Source of the DNA: Trichuris trichiura | Lineage: Eukaryota; Nematoda; Enoplea; Trichinellida; Trichuridae | DNA length: 64,000 nucleotides | Assembly (NCBI GenBank): GCA_037903355.1 | Contig: JBAJFE010000004.1 | Span: 124,001 to 188,000 of the forward strand | Reading direction: 5' to 3' | Part shown: positions 47,472-58,234 of the stretch, one piece after another | Layout of the letters: each line of letters starts with the position of its first letter | Position numbering within the stretch: position 1 is the first letter of the stretch | The notes under the pieces: model-generated | Seen by the model: only the letters and a program-made list of their open reading frames with translations | What the model was told of the DNA's origin: nothing | Database searches by the model: none | Translations under genes and position numbers: made by a program

Positions 47472-48062
47472 ATAAACCAAACTGCATGATGCTTTTGTAC
47501 GGGAGCGTGTGTTTTCATATTGAAAAATATCTTTATTACGGATTCTCTCCCGTTGTGAAGTAAAACAAAAAGATTTTCCCTTCAACCGTGATCAAGGAGC
47601 AGACATCAGTGATTTATGGAGCAATATCGTTACACTCCACAACTGCTGCTCCCTTGGCAGATGACACGCAAAATGCAAAACTGGACATACTATAAATCAG
47701 AGTAGACATATGTTGAAGAAAAGGTTTAAATCACTAACATTTTTTGGAACAAATGGTTAAAAAATGGAAGAAAAAACTAGAAGCTCGCCTAAATACACGG
47801 ACAAATTCCCTACAAGAATACAGGAGTAAGAAAATGGCAGCTGACAGACAAAGAAGAAAAAACTTTAAAATCTTTAAACTCTCGTTTTAAAACCACGGAA
47901 AGCGATGGAAGATGAATAGTACCCCACGCACTACACATAATCTCACCGCTGAAGACGGGTCGCGAAAGACCCGAAAGCTCCGGAAAGAAGAAAAATCATT
48001 TTGTTTTACTTCACAACGGGAGAGAATCTGTAATAATGATATTTTTCAATAAACCAAACTGC
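47472..48062 (+). mobile_element. Short Penelope-like insertion with 14-bp target-site duplication
   Basis: Bounded by ATAAACCAAACTGC (47472-47485 and 48049-48062). The left about 95 bp is an inverted copy of the element terminus. It is joined directly to the last codons of the Penelope polyprotein (FNRDQGADISDLWSNI, ending HNCCSLGR) at 47581, then the 3' region and an intact hammerhead. It is thus a severely shortened version of the head-to-head dimer at 39-42 kb. Confidence 0.82.
47946..47983 (+). ncRNA. Hammerhead ribozyme motif (intact core)
   Basis: Helix I CCG/CGG. The core is CTGAAGA (47949-47955), extra C, helix II GGGTC/GACCC with a 6-nt loop, and GAAAGC then TC at the cleavage site. 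All pairs are Watson-Crick. Confidence 0.74.
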
Positions 48063-48246
48063 GCTCATTTTCGCCCATTACAAAATTCATTGCTTATCTA
48101 AGGACGTGCACGGAGCGTCAGTGCAAAAGCCTGCGCCTGTAGCGCCCGTACAAGTGACTTACACAAGCACGGACAAGTGGTCAGGCGGACAAAGTGTGAG
48201 GATTGAAGAGACAAGACGGAGTAAGAGGAAGACGCAAGCCGTTTAG
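48061..48246 (+). CDS. Coding-like segment, unrecognised
   Basis: A frame open through the Penelope boundary and ending TAG at 48244 reads SVQKPAPVAPVQVTYTSTDK and RRSKRKTQAV with coding-like composition. A CTAAG acceptor-like site lies at about 48097-48101. A second frame is also open here, so the reading is ambiguous. If real, it is the last exon of a gene whose intron received the Penelope insertion. Confidence 0.2.
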   Translation, partial: ALIFAHYKIHCLSKDVHGASVQKPAPVAPVQVTYTSTDKWSGGQSVRIEETRRSKRKTQAV

Positions 48247-50174
48247 CTTCTATTACATGTAAGGTCAATTTACTTTATTTACTCCATTACCATTTCCTGC
48301 TTCATTAGTATCCCAATTTTATTCTTTATATTTGAATTATTTTGGTTTGTTATTATTCTACCTTTATGGTCTTTGATTCCGAGACTTCTCACTCATAACG
48401 GAAACCTCGCATAGTGAAGAACTCAACATACGCTATCTCTACTTGTTCGTAAGACTCTGTAGGAATGTACTACCTTTAAATAAGGCATAGTATAAAACTA
48501 ACACTAACAATATGTAACTTTTACTCCAGCACGTTGCTCTTTTAGGTCATTATTAAGTAAGATAAATTACCAACATAGCATCTGTGATACAATGACAGTT
48601 GTTCTGATAACCTATCGAATTTTTCAGCTACAAAAGCTGCTGCGATAATGAAAGCGGTTACTAAACGCTTAACGAATAGGCGGCGACATAGATAAGCTGG
48701 ACAAAGGAATGAATCATGTGCATGCCGCGCAACGGGGAAGAACGTCGCCAGGCTTCATCACGCTACTGAGAATAGCTCCCAAATCTTCGGAATTTTATGT
48801 TCACTACTTTCAGCCTGTTGCTAAGTAAAAGAGCAGACATAGTAGGCAACCTAAGAAAGTATGAAAACGAGAGTCGAGCTCGCCTTATTTTCTGTCTGCT
48901 TATAAACTATTGGTGAGCAATCTTACGCCGGAGAATATCCAACTAAAGTGAAAGAATTCACGAGTCGTTTGTATCAGACAAACACGGCTGTCGACAGACA
49001 GTACTGCAGTGTAAGACCGTTACTTTTCATTCGTGCTTCGTTTCAAGATTTCGCTCGTTGAAAAATGCTCACGGATACTCGAGCAATCTGTTGCATTTAT
49101 GTTCGATAAACCTGTGACAATTGTTAAACAAATAAAGATAAGACAAAAAGGTCGCAGTTATCTTCTGTGGCAAAAGTCTGACGAATGGATCGAAAGCTTT
49201 TGAGACGACTGCGCGTACAGACGTTGGTTGAAATTGGGCAAAGACTACTGCTAATAGTTTCTGCGAAAATAAATCGGATATAAAATCTGAGAAGCGCACT
49301 TTGACGCAAATACAGTTTCACTGCATTGGTCGTAGTTACATATAACTGTGCACGCTGCGCTGAAGCAAAAATGAGGACGAAACTCTTGACGCTTATTGCT
49401 GGGAAAGCCTACATGAACTACAGCTTTATTGAAATATGTTTTAGCTAAGTAGGTCAGGAGCATTTTATATAAATCAGACGTTCGCTTTAAACGTTAAATA
49501 TCATACCATAATTGCCCACGTCTTACCTGATCCCCCTTGTCTGCCTATCATTGCACGTCTTACCTGATCCCCCTTGTCTGCCTATCATTGCTGCTGAACC
49601 AACGTTTCGTACCCCGACTGTAGGTAACCTGCGAGCATGTAATAGCGTTTAGCTGAAAAAATTGTTTTCAACACAAAAGAAACATGCTTGCCTTGAAACG
49701 ATGCGTTAGTAGAATACAGGAGGGTCTATTATCCAGTTTTAAATAGTCTTTCTAAAATCAATTTTACCAACATCTATTGTACCATAAGGCAGAAAAGTAA
49801 CGCCGGCATTAAATTACCATTGAGTTAGTAGATTTAAGACAAAAATTGACCTTGTGTTGACTTAAAGAGGAAGGGAAGATTTTAAAACAAAATTTTGAAT
49901 ATGGCGCCTCATGGCAGACTTACTTACTTAATTGATAAAATTCGGCAAGAAAACGTAGTTCTTTGCTTTCTAGCGAAGCATATTATTTTTGCTCATCCTT
50001 ATGGTACTTCCGACCAGGATTCTGTGACCCACCTGAACATCAGTATCCACTGGCTGTCGATGTCATGCCAGCATAGCTTGTTCAGTCTACATGGAGAACT
50101 TGCTTCGCGTGCTTGACGAACAGCTTTGGCCACTGACATCATAGCCACTAGTGTCATCTTATTATGTTAGTACA
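48247..50174. other. No recognisable gene; holds a 37-bp tandem duplication
   Basis: About 1.9 kb of AT-rich sequence. Open frames at 49069-49463 (-) overlap one another in different frames and have no motif. The only structure is the short tandem repeat at 49.5 kb. Confidence 0.5.
49517..49590. repeat. Tandem duplication, 2 x 37 bp
   Basis: Two perfect adjacent copies of a 37-bp unit that starts CACGTCTTACCTGATCCCCC, at 49517-49553 and 49554-49590. Identical copies imply a recent event or an assembly artefact. Confidence 0.9.
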
Positions 50175-50670
50175 CTAGTAGATAGATTGACTGTGTGGTA
50201 AGTAAAGGCTTTGTTCTTTGTCTCTGTTGGCTTTATCGATGCTATCTGCACTACAAAATTGCCAATGACCTTTAATATCGGGTGCTGTCGGTGTCGCCAA
50301 TTTATGCCATACGGGCCAGTTTTGTTCGTTTCCCACTGCGAACCTAACTGTCCCGTCGATACGACGAACAAGTCGACATAATGCCAATGCCATAACTTTT
50401 TCGGCCAGCGTAGATTTTTCGGCATTCAACTCATTAAAAGCATGATATCCTGTCACCTTCTACAGTTGTTAAATTGACCAACGTTTTCTGCTTGCCTGAA
50501 AACACTTACCTGCTGAAGAGTACGGTCGGTGTAGTAAAATTCTTATTTTATCAATGCTGGAAACAAAGTGCATTTTGGCAAAGGAGCCAGTTTTCCGTAA
50601 TACTAAAAATATTACCACCAGATTCCGTCGCACCATTTATACGGACTAATAGTGATTGTACTTCGCGCTT
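50175..50670 (-). CDS. Possible multi-exon gene fragment, unrecognised
   Basis: Three minus-strand segments join with consistent phases. The first lies at about 50616-50670 (VQSLLVRINGATESG, donor GTAATA); its upstream limit is uncertain. The second is 50510-50541 (EFYYTDRTLQQ, donor GTAAGT). The third is 50175-50459 (HAFNELNAEKSTLAEKVMAL, then VRRIDGTVRFAVGNEQNWPV, ending at a stop). The joined reading looks protein-like and the third segment is 95 codons long. I do not recognise the family. An in-frame stop lies just upstream of the first segment, so either another exon precedes it or the locus is a pseudogene. Confidence 0.35.
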
Positions 50671-50739
50671 CACTGCTTACTCCGATACTGTTCGATGTTT
50701 TCTTGCTGTAAACACTTCTTCGACAATGTGACGCTAACA

Positions 50740-51625
50740 GAAGCATTTAATTAGAGTAAATAAAGCAATAAAGTTGATTGCAACTATGAGAAAGAGAACG
50801 ACCTCTTGGCGGCAAACAATTTTTGAAATTATGCCGGAAAACTACACTGGCTTGTTCATTGTGTGAAATGCAAAACTTCCCGTCGCTGACAAACTGTCCT
50901 CGGCAAAAGAATTCTCGAAAAAGGTAAATTATGCTTGTCGCTTATTGGTTGTCTTAATTTCAAAGCAAAAAAGAAAATTCTTTCCGCCGTTGGAAAGTGT
51001 GCCGAAAATATACTGTTGAAAGATGAAAGGTTCGAGTCGAAGCGTCAAAATGAAAAATAAGGATTGTATAATAAACTAAAAGTAACTTGCCGCCAACGAG
51101 CAAAATGCTCAAAAGTTCAGCGCCTTAAAATGGAAAGAAACAAAGCCTAGCTGGTTGGAGATAGCAGTTTACAAACTTTCCAGATCCTTAAGCTATCGGT
51201 GGGCATTTATCATTTCAGTGACATGTAGCTAGTTTAAATGACCTTGTAAATTAAACGAGGCATTTGTGCTTGGGCGAACAAGCGGAAACGGCCTTGGCAC
51301 TGTTTGAAATTTGCGTCTAAACTCGTCAATGCGAAGGTGTCAGTAGGATTTCCAATCGTTGCGACAAGCGTAAGCAAACGGGAAGTTTCTCCTTCCTTTC
51401 CCGGTTGGCGTCAAGGCAGGATTTTTCTGCCACTCAGTTTGTCAAACTCTTGTAACTTAGGAAAGCTTTCGCACAATTAGGTAACCAAAAGTTCAGATCA
51501 CCACCTGCCAGCGGAACGTCAAACTTGAGCTACACTTCGCCAGTTGCGGAATTCCCGGTGGATACTAAAACATAGTCGCAAGTAGCTGGAGGTCAAATGG
51601 CGGAAAATAGAAGTTTTAAGGTCAG
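50740..51625. other. No recognisable gene
   Basis: About 0.9 kb without a supported feature. It may contain upstream exons of the minus-strand segment or of the plus-strand segment at 51.6 kb. Confidence 0.4.
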
Positions 51626-51826
51626 GAATTTCGCCTAACGACTTTTGGTCAATTCATCAATAAGCTTGATTTGATAGTTCGAAGATACAACCTTGAGTAT
51701 AAGGATGAGCACTTAGAGTTTGCCGAACTTCTTCGTGAGAAAAGAGCAAAAACAGCTAACCGGAATGTGCACCGAAACACAATATCGTTCGTCCACCGAG
51801 AAATGTTTAAGAGCAGCAGAGAATAA
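51626..51826 (+). CDS. Coding-like segment, charged helical, unrecognised
   Basis: After a CAG acceptor-like site the frame is open for 66 codons to a TAA. It reads FINKLDLIVRRYNLEYKDEH and FAELLREKRAKTANRNVHRN, rich in charged residues and helical in character. A nearby ATG at 51597 (MAENRSFK) is in another frame. It could be a terminal exon or a decayed gene; no family recognised. Confidence 0.25.
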   Translation, partial: EFRLTTFGQFINKLDLIVRRYNLEYKDEHLEFAELLREKRAKTANRNVHRNTISFVHREMFKSSRE

Positions 51827-52934
51827 GCGGATGGAACCAAGAAAAAGGAGAACTGCACTCAAGGGAAAATTCGAGGTCGAAACACAGTTTACCTCGCCAA
51901 AAAAAGGTTGCACCCGTCGCTATTTCGCGTAACAAAGGCGGGCGCTTATGAGTACAGGCAAAAATGGTTTCCACTTCGATCAATTCTGTACCTCATAAAC
52001 ACCATGCATCCAAAGCAGGAAGTTGAACATCTGTCGTAGGACGGAAGCTTCAACCGATTGACCCATCGAATCGCACCGCACTCTCACGTATGCTCGGCTG
52101 TTGGCAGTCGTTGTAGAATGCCAAAATTTTTTTACAATTCATAATAAACGACCGTCAACGTAGTAATGAAAGCGCTTGTCGTGGAAGCAATGTTTAACAG
52201 AGTTCCTTACCTTAAAGCACGCTGTTCAAGCGTGAACGGACGGATGACTAAGCGCGTTCTGTTGCTCAGGGCAAACATGAGACTGCACACTCTCGGTTAA
52301 TCACTTTTTTCTTTGTGCTTTACATTTTAAACGCTAAAATCTTTTGCCATTCAGACTATTCGCAAACCGGTACGCATACTGTCAGCCGATTGTTGCACGT
52401 TACCGCGCGAGATGCCAATGGGACTGTCTGTTGCTTATTGGGGAAAAAAATTCCAAGCCGTTTCTAAGTGCCAAAATCCGACAATCGCAAATAAAAAGTA
52501 AAAACGGGAAAATTAAGTAATCATTCTATTTGTTTAAGTCGCCATGAAAACATGCATACTGTATATGATGATTAATCAAAGCTTGTTCAAGTCACAATTC
52601 TAGGCAAATGGGAAAAGTTTTTTCATTTCCTATTGCTTGCTGCAATTGCATTTAGTTTTAGCCGCTGTTTGTCACCCTCAGCAATGTCATTGCAAGTAAG
52701 AGTTTTTACGCATACGTGCAAAACTTGTGCCCGGCTGAAGTGTGTGACATTAAAATAAGCTGTAATATCGTTTATTATATATTTACGACCGATTTGAAGC
52801 TCCTTTGAGCTTTGTTTATCCGCTCGATTAGTACGTACCTACAAACATTTTATCCTAGGGGACGCGAAGTTCAAAGATTACGGTAGTGACCGCGCGCGCT
52901 TTTTGTTGATGATATAGCGCTTTTCCTGAGGAAA
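51827..52934. other. 5' flank of cyclin A
   Basis: About 1.1 kb with no supported gene. The part next to the cyclin start is relatively GC-rich and probably holds its promoter and 5' UTR. Confidence 0.45.
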
Positions 52935-55173
52935 ATGGAGAATGAAGGCAAGGTATACAACACAAAATCGGTTCGTCGAATAGCGCAGACTCCTCCAAAG
53001 GGCCAACACTTCGTTGAAACGAAAACGAGCGAGCGGAAAAGAAAAGCGCTCGGGGTGTTGTCCGACAACACTGGGCAACTGGCTTTGGACTCGTTCTGCA
53101 ATTTGGAGTCTTCTACCGTCCCTCACAGGGATGACTTTCCTGGTTCGGTGAGTGAGCGTTTCGTGCTGAGCGCCTCTTTCGTTGGAGAGTTTTTATTTCC
53201 CGCTCGCATGTTTGCTTTTCTGCAGCCCAGTCGAACCGACGAGTTGGCACAGCCTTTGCCTAGGATTGCCACCGACAACGGCTTGACCGATGGCGTTGAT
53301 TTTGTCGGCGTTCGGGCAAGCAGAACGTCATCATTTCTAAGAGTACGTATTGTCAGTCAGTCAGCTTTCTTGCTTACCGCTTGTGTTCTATCAGTGTGGA
53401 AATTCTGTTCCTCGAGCAAGTGTGCTAGTAAATGAGTCGTCGCCGGCGAACGATTCCTCCAACAAAACTTCAGTACGTAATGCCAACAAGTTGCTCAAGA
53501 AATTTCGCATTGACTCAACCTCTACTTCTTTAGGTAAGTGTGTGCAGTTCAGACAGCTTTTTATTTGAATCCGAGATTGTCAGGTCGACTGCTTCCGCGT
53601 TTCAATTGCCGCTAGGTTAGACGCTTGATTGACGATTTTTGGTCCGTACTGGCTCCTAAGCTAGCTAGTGAATAGACTGAGCTTGGTAGTTGCGGGAAAC
53701 TTCTAGCACTTTGTTCGGACGGTGCTTTCGATCCTCGCTGCTGGGGCGCTCTATCGTCCAGGTCACGTACAATGTGTTGGACAGGGGAACAACGATTAAC
53801 TAAGAGTACATAAGAAGGGCTGCCTGTTGAACATAAATGTACAGTTAGATCGATTAACCTGCTGACCCGGCTCGCCGCGATGCACCCGCGGTTTGTTCCC
53901 TCTTGAGCATTGTCAATCTCTTAATGAACGTGGTCAGTTCGACTGTACCATTGCGCAACTAGCTGAGCATTGGACGCAACGCCACCATTTTGTTCATTCT
54001 TAATGCACCGACTGGCAGTTGAGGCTGCTCTGCACAACGTGGTCAATCCCCCAGATGTGTACATAACTAATAGGTGGTTTCCCAAAGATCAGCTGATTTC
54101 AGGTGACCACTTTCGTGAAAAAGATGAAGAAAACGGACATAACGAATCCTTCGACAGCGTTATTGACAGGACCGAAAGGCGAGACTCGCTTGGAAGCTCG
54201 TATGCAACAAGTGCAACTTCGTACAATGAAAGCTCTCCAATCGACTTGACGTGTAGCACATCGCCAGTAAAACCAAGACCGCAAGCATCATGGGATGTCA
54301 TTGTCGACAATCACGCCTTCAATCGATTGCAAGAAGTGGTACAAAAAGTTCCACCGAATTACATGAGCGAACAAGACGAGCTGGACGGGCGTATGCGTTC
54401 CATATTGGTCGACTGGCTTGTGGATGTGTGCCTTGAATTCAATTTTTGCCAAGAGACTCTCCACGTTGGTGTCACGTTGACCGATCGTTTTCTTGCCGGT
54501 ATGAATGTCTCCAAAGACAAGTTGCAACTTGTAGGCGTTGCCGGAGTGATGATTGCATCGTAAGCTTATGCCAAGCCGTTCAGCTGTTGTTCCCTTTTAT
54601 GCCGTATCCAATTGTTTGCAGAAAATTGGAAGAAATATACCCGCCCAAGGTTAAAGATTTTGTTGCCATCACGGATGAAACGTACACTGCGACCGAAGTG
54701 CTCAAGATGGAACGAATCATGCTGGACATGTTCCATTTCAAAGTCCATACACCAACGATAAATGAATTCATTGCAACGTATACTCACATTTCTGGCTCAT
54801 CGACTAGAACTCATTTTTTAGCAATGGTAACGCGGACGGCGTTCATACAGCGCGTGCTACTTTGTTACCTTTTTTTTAGTACCTTGGAGAGATGGCACTG
54901 CAGAGATACGAATTTCTTCGGTATCTGCCTAGTCAGATAGGTGCTTCCTCCGTTTGGATGTCTCTGGGAATCTGCGAGAGCGATTGGTATAACAAAGACT
55001 TGAAGACGTTTTGTAACTACGACCTGACTGTGTTGCTACCAATTATGGAAAGGTTGCTGGACGTTTGGAAGAACAATTGCAATGAGCCGCTCAGGGCGAT
55101 ACAGCTAAAATATACGAACGATAAATTCTACAGCGTTGGCTTAATTGCTCCACCGCGTTCCTTACCATTTTGA
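52935..55173 (+). CDS. CCNA: Cyclin A
   Basis: A regulatory subunit of CDK1/CDK2 needed for S phase and mitotic entry. Exons are 52935-53147, 53226-53342, 53395-53533, 54103-54559, 54622-54826 and 54880-55173. Phases agree, giving 474 aa. The N terminus has a destruction-box-like RKALGVLSDN (residues 36-45). The N-terminal cyclin box contains MRSILVDWLVDV (about 254-265, the cyclin hallmark), ETLHVGVTLTDRFL and KLQLVGVAGVMIASKLEEIY with intact K and E. The C-terminal box has YLGEMALQRYEFLRYLPSQI and ends KYTNDKFYSVGLIAPP, the A-type signature rather than B or E. The acceptor before 54103 (GATTTCAG) is my choice among several; an earlier one would add up to about 34 residues. AATAAA follows at 55387. 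Confidence 0.92.
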
Positions 55174-55386
55174 AAAATTCCATAAAGTCCACGTTGTTTC
55201 AGTTTCCTCCTCCTCTTCTGGCGGTTGTTTTTGTTTTTTGCTGCGCTGTTTCTTCCACGCTTTTAGCCCATATACGGTTTCATTGCATCTGGGTATGTTC
55301 TTCCAATGTTCGGCATTGTATTTTTACCTTGATCTCTGACGTATATAATCTTCAACAAATGTATTTTAACGATAATCATTTGCTCC

Positions 55387-55392
55387 AATAAA
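55387..55392 (+). terminator. Poly-A signal of cyclin A
   Basis: AATAAA 213 nt after the cyclin A stop codon, preceded by a T-rich 3' UTR. Confidence 0.6.
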
Positions 55393-57092
55393 GCGTATGC
55401 GTGACTTGGTCATTAAGCAGAGCTGCTTTTCCTAATCTATTCATCTCATAGAAGTTTTCCTCTAAGCCATTTGCCAAGCTATGAACAGTTGATGTCAACA
55501 AGCCAAAAAGTCCGTTGCTGAGCGGCGTTGTTTCCCGGACGAACTTGATAACGCGTCCGCTGGAAAGAACGTTCTATATTTTTTCTGATAAGCCAAAATA
55601 ATGCGCTAACATTTCAGCTTTACCCGTAAAGCTTCTTCCGCCCACTGATAGCAGAAATCAGCATATTCACGTTCCAGGAGCGCTCCTAAAAACGTAAACT
55701 TATCCAGCGATGAAGATTCCGCGTAACATCGCGTGACAGTTAAGAATAACATAACAGAGAGATGCTTCTATGATACAGACTGCTTTTGATGAAGCAGATG
55801 TCTCTGGAAAAAGTAATACAAAAAAAGTCCTCCATCAGCATGCCTCCACGTTGCCAAATGGGTTAAATGCTGATTTCAGTTCGGTCTTCATCAAACGCGA
55901 CCGAGACGATAATTACGCGTAGCGCGTACGCCTTATGAACGTAGCAATAGCATTCGAATGTTTGAATTTCTACCGTGTTCCAAAATCCCTGAAAATCTGA
56001 AACGCGTAAGGTTTGCTGCCAACTCACAATACGTGCGCTTTGAAAGTTACAGTCTTTCTTTACAACCTGACAATATTTCTTACTGTGCTTATCTCCACGC
56101 TTTCCATTTTGTGCACTTAAAACAGTTTTATTTCCCGCTTTTTCGAGAACTGCGACAAGGCAGAATGAAATTTACAAGCCTAACGCGATAAAATACTCAA
56201 GCGTGTAAGAGCTTTTGAAAAAGTTCCAAATGCAAAAAGAGAGACAAAATTCAAATTAACAAGCCCGTAGTTCTGGTGTAAGAATATTTTAAGCAACTGC
56301 AATCTTAAAAAATTCAAATTTCTAAAGCGCTTTATTCTGTGTTCTTTTGATGGTGAGCAACACGAAAACTGCTCGTTACAGCAGCGGCATAGCGGGCTAA
56401 TGTTTCGCGGATGGGCGCGCAATATAATGCCCAGAGATTATCGAACATGAGCATCACTGAAACCCAGAAGGGCGAGTAGAGGCAATGGATGTCGAAAAAT
56501 TCGAACTCGGAATAAATGACAATAAGGAGGGAACACGTAACTGTTGTTTAAGCATTGTCGGTGTGAAAAGGAGAAGGTCGAACCAACAGGGTAAAATTGT
56601 TCAAAGTTGACAGTTTGCCGCGTCAAAACGCTGAAGACAAAATGCATGGGCGAATCTGTACTTGCTTTTTAATGCATACTGTACTATAGCTGGGCTTCAA
56701 TAAGGAATCGGCGTTGTTCCTAATGAAAAGCTACGAATTAAAAAAATATTTTTAGAGTTGCTAAAGCCTTGTCGTTATTAAAAAGCTTTGCTTAATCGCA
56801 TTTTTCAACGGTGTATAGAGCTTGCCTAAGAAGCGAACGCGAACGTTTTACTCATCAAAAATGCCTATAAAATTTAAAATAAGAAATAAGAGTTGCTATA
56901 CAAGCATATAATCTAGGAAAAACATTTTAATAAGCTTTCTTTAAGAGAAATGTGTTCATGTAAGGCGAATTCTGTTAGCGACCGTAATTTGGGCCTAATG
57001 TACTTGAATGCTTTACGACAGTAACTGAAAAAGGTTGTATTTTTGTCAGGGCTTTAATTTAATAGTGTTAGCGTGTTGGTGTTCCGTGCTCA
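55393..57092. other. Intergenic, no recognisable gene
   Basis: About 1.7 kb between cyclin A and the zinc-finger gene. Short open frames on both strands carry no motif. The last few hundred bases presumably contain the zinc-finger promoter. Confidence 0.5.
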
Positions 57093-58208
57093 ATGGATGA
57101 GCAAGATATGAACACGTTGTGCGGTTCGTTCGCCGACGATATTCAGCAGGAATGCGAAAACTTTTTGGGCGAAGAGGACGACGCCTTGAATATGATTGTG
57201 GAAGCTAACCCTTTGGAGGTTGAACCTTCTCAAGTTCAAAGTCCAACGTTTGTAAGAAAGAACTTTGACGAATCCTGGACCGTTTCCGACTCCATGGACT
57301 TACCGTGTATGTTTTGCGGTATGACTTTCAAGTCGTTGGACCATTTGAGCAGTCACGAAATCCTGTGCGCCTCGGGCGACACGGAATCGGAAAAACGTTT
57401 CTTTTGCACTTGCGGAAAGAGTTTCACGAACAAAAGAGCGTTGGAGTACCATCAGGCGAACGAGAAGTCCGGCGTAAATTATGAGGTTCAACGATTAATG
57501 TGCACATTTTGTGGCATTCTCTGTGATAATCGCGAGGCGCTGATGGTTCACGAATCGAGTCATGCGGCCACCGCTCCATTTACATGCATTTTCTGTGGTA
57601 AGGGTTTTCCCTACAAACAAAGTTTGGTCAATCACTTGCGCTCTCATACCGGCGAAAAGCCGTACAAATGCCCATTGTGCATGAAGAGCTTTTCGCGCGA
57701 AACGAATTTCAAAATCCATAAAAAGTTGCACGAGAGTGGCCAGCGATTTTTTTGCGCTTATTGTGGTAAGTGGTTTCGATCAGCGGTTGAACAAGAGCAG
57801 CACGAACAATTGTGCTACTCGCTTATTTGTGGTCGTCCCATGCCTGCTCCGTGGGTTTTACGTTATCCATGTTCCTTCTGTCATAAAATGTTTCGTCATC
57901 GTCGTGATCTGCGAATCCACGAACGTGTACACACTGGCGAAAGACCTTACGTCTGCGGCTACTGCGAAAAAGGCTTTACGCAATCGCAAGCATTGACTAT
58001 CCATATCCGGACGCATACCGGTGAGAAACCTTACACGTGCGTCTCTTGCGGTCAAATGTTTCGTGATACTTCGGCTTTACGGAAGCATGAATTCGTCAAG
58101 CACACGTTCAGCCCAAAAGCGAAGAATAATGGTCGCTCATTTCGCAGTGCCATGGTTACGCAGGTACAAAAGACGGATGGTCCAGGCACGAGCAAAGACT
58201 TTTGCTAA
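57093..58208 (+). CDS. C2H2 zinc-finger protein, single exon
   Basis: A 371-aa nuclear DNA-binding protein, probably a transcription factor. An acidic N terminus (residues about 1-65, many D and E) could be an activation region. About nine finger-like units follow. Canonical C2H2 fingers start at CTFCGILC, CIFCGKGF, CPLCMKSF, CSFCHKMF, CGYCEKGF and CVSCGQMF. Others end in Cys (CMFCGMTF..HEILC and CAYCGKWF..HEQLC), and one early finger is irregular (CTCGKSF). TGEKPYKC-type linkers join several fingers, typical of DNA-contacting arrays. An about 20-residue spacer (residues about 243-261) splits the array in two. The tail is basic and serine-rich. The first ATG (57093) is used. No intron was found, unlike the neighbouring genes. 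I cannot name an orthologue. Confidence 0.88.
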   Translation: MDEQDMNTLCGSFADDIQQECENFLGEEDDALNMIVEANPLEVEPSQVQSPTFVRKNFDESWTVSDSMDLPCMFCGMTFKSLDHLSSHEILCASGDTESEKRFFCTCGKSFTNKRALEYHQANEKSGVNYEVQRLMCTFCGILCDNREALMVHESSHAATAPFTCIFCGKGFPYKQSLVNHLRSHTGEKPYKCPLCMKSFSRETNFKIHKKLHESGQRFFCAYCGKWFRSAVEQEQHEQLCYSLICGRPMPAPWVLRYPCSFCHKMFRHRRDLRIHERVHTGERPYVCGYCEKGFTQSQALTIHIRTHTGEKPYTCVSCGQMFRDTSALRKHEFVKHTFSPKAKNNGRSFRSAMVTQVQKTDGPGTSKDFC

Positions 58209-58209
58209 A

Positions 58210-58234
58210 AAAAAGAACCTTCAAGGTTCTTTTT
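58210..58234 (+). other. Perfect hairpin directly after the zinc-finger stop codon
   Basis: An 11-bp stem (AAAAAGAACCT pairing with AGGTTCTTTTT) with a 3-nt loop begins 2 nt after the TAA. No AATAAA is close. It is not the histone stem-loop consensus. It may act in 3'-end formation or be chance. Confidence 0.6.

Noticed and set aside
49517..49590. Candidate CRISPR-like direct repeat
   Set aside because: Only two units, directly adjacent with no spacers, in a eukaryotic genome.
53970..54102. Additional N-terminal part of the fourth cyclin A exon
   Set aside because: The frame is open back to 53970 and other acceptors exist, but GATTTCAG at 54102 gives the best acceptor and correct phase; the upstream part was left as intron.
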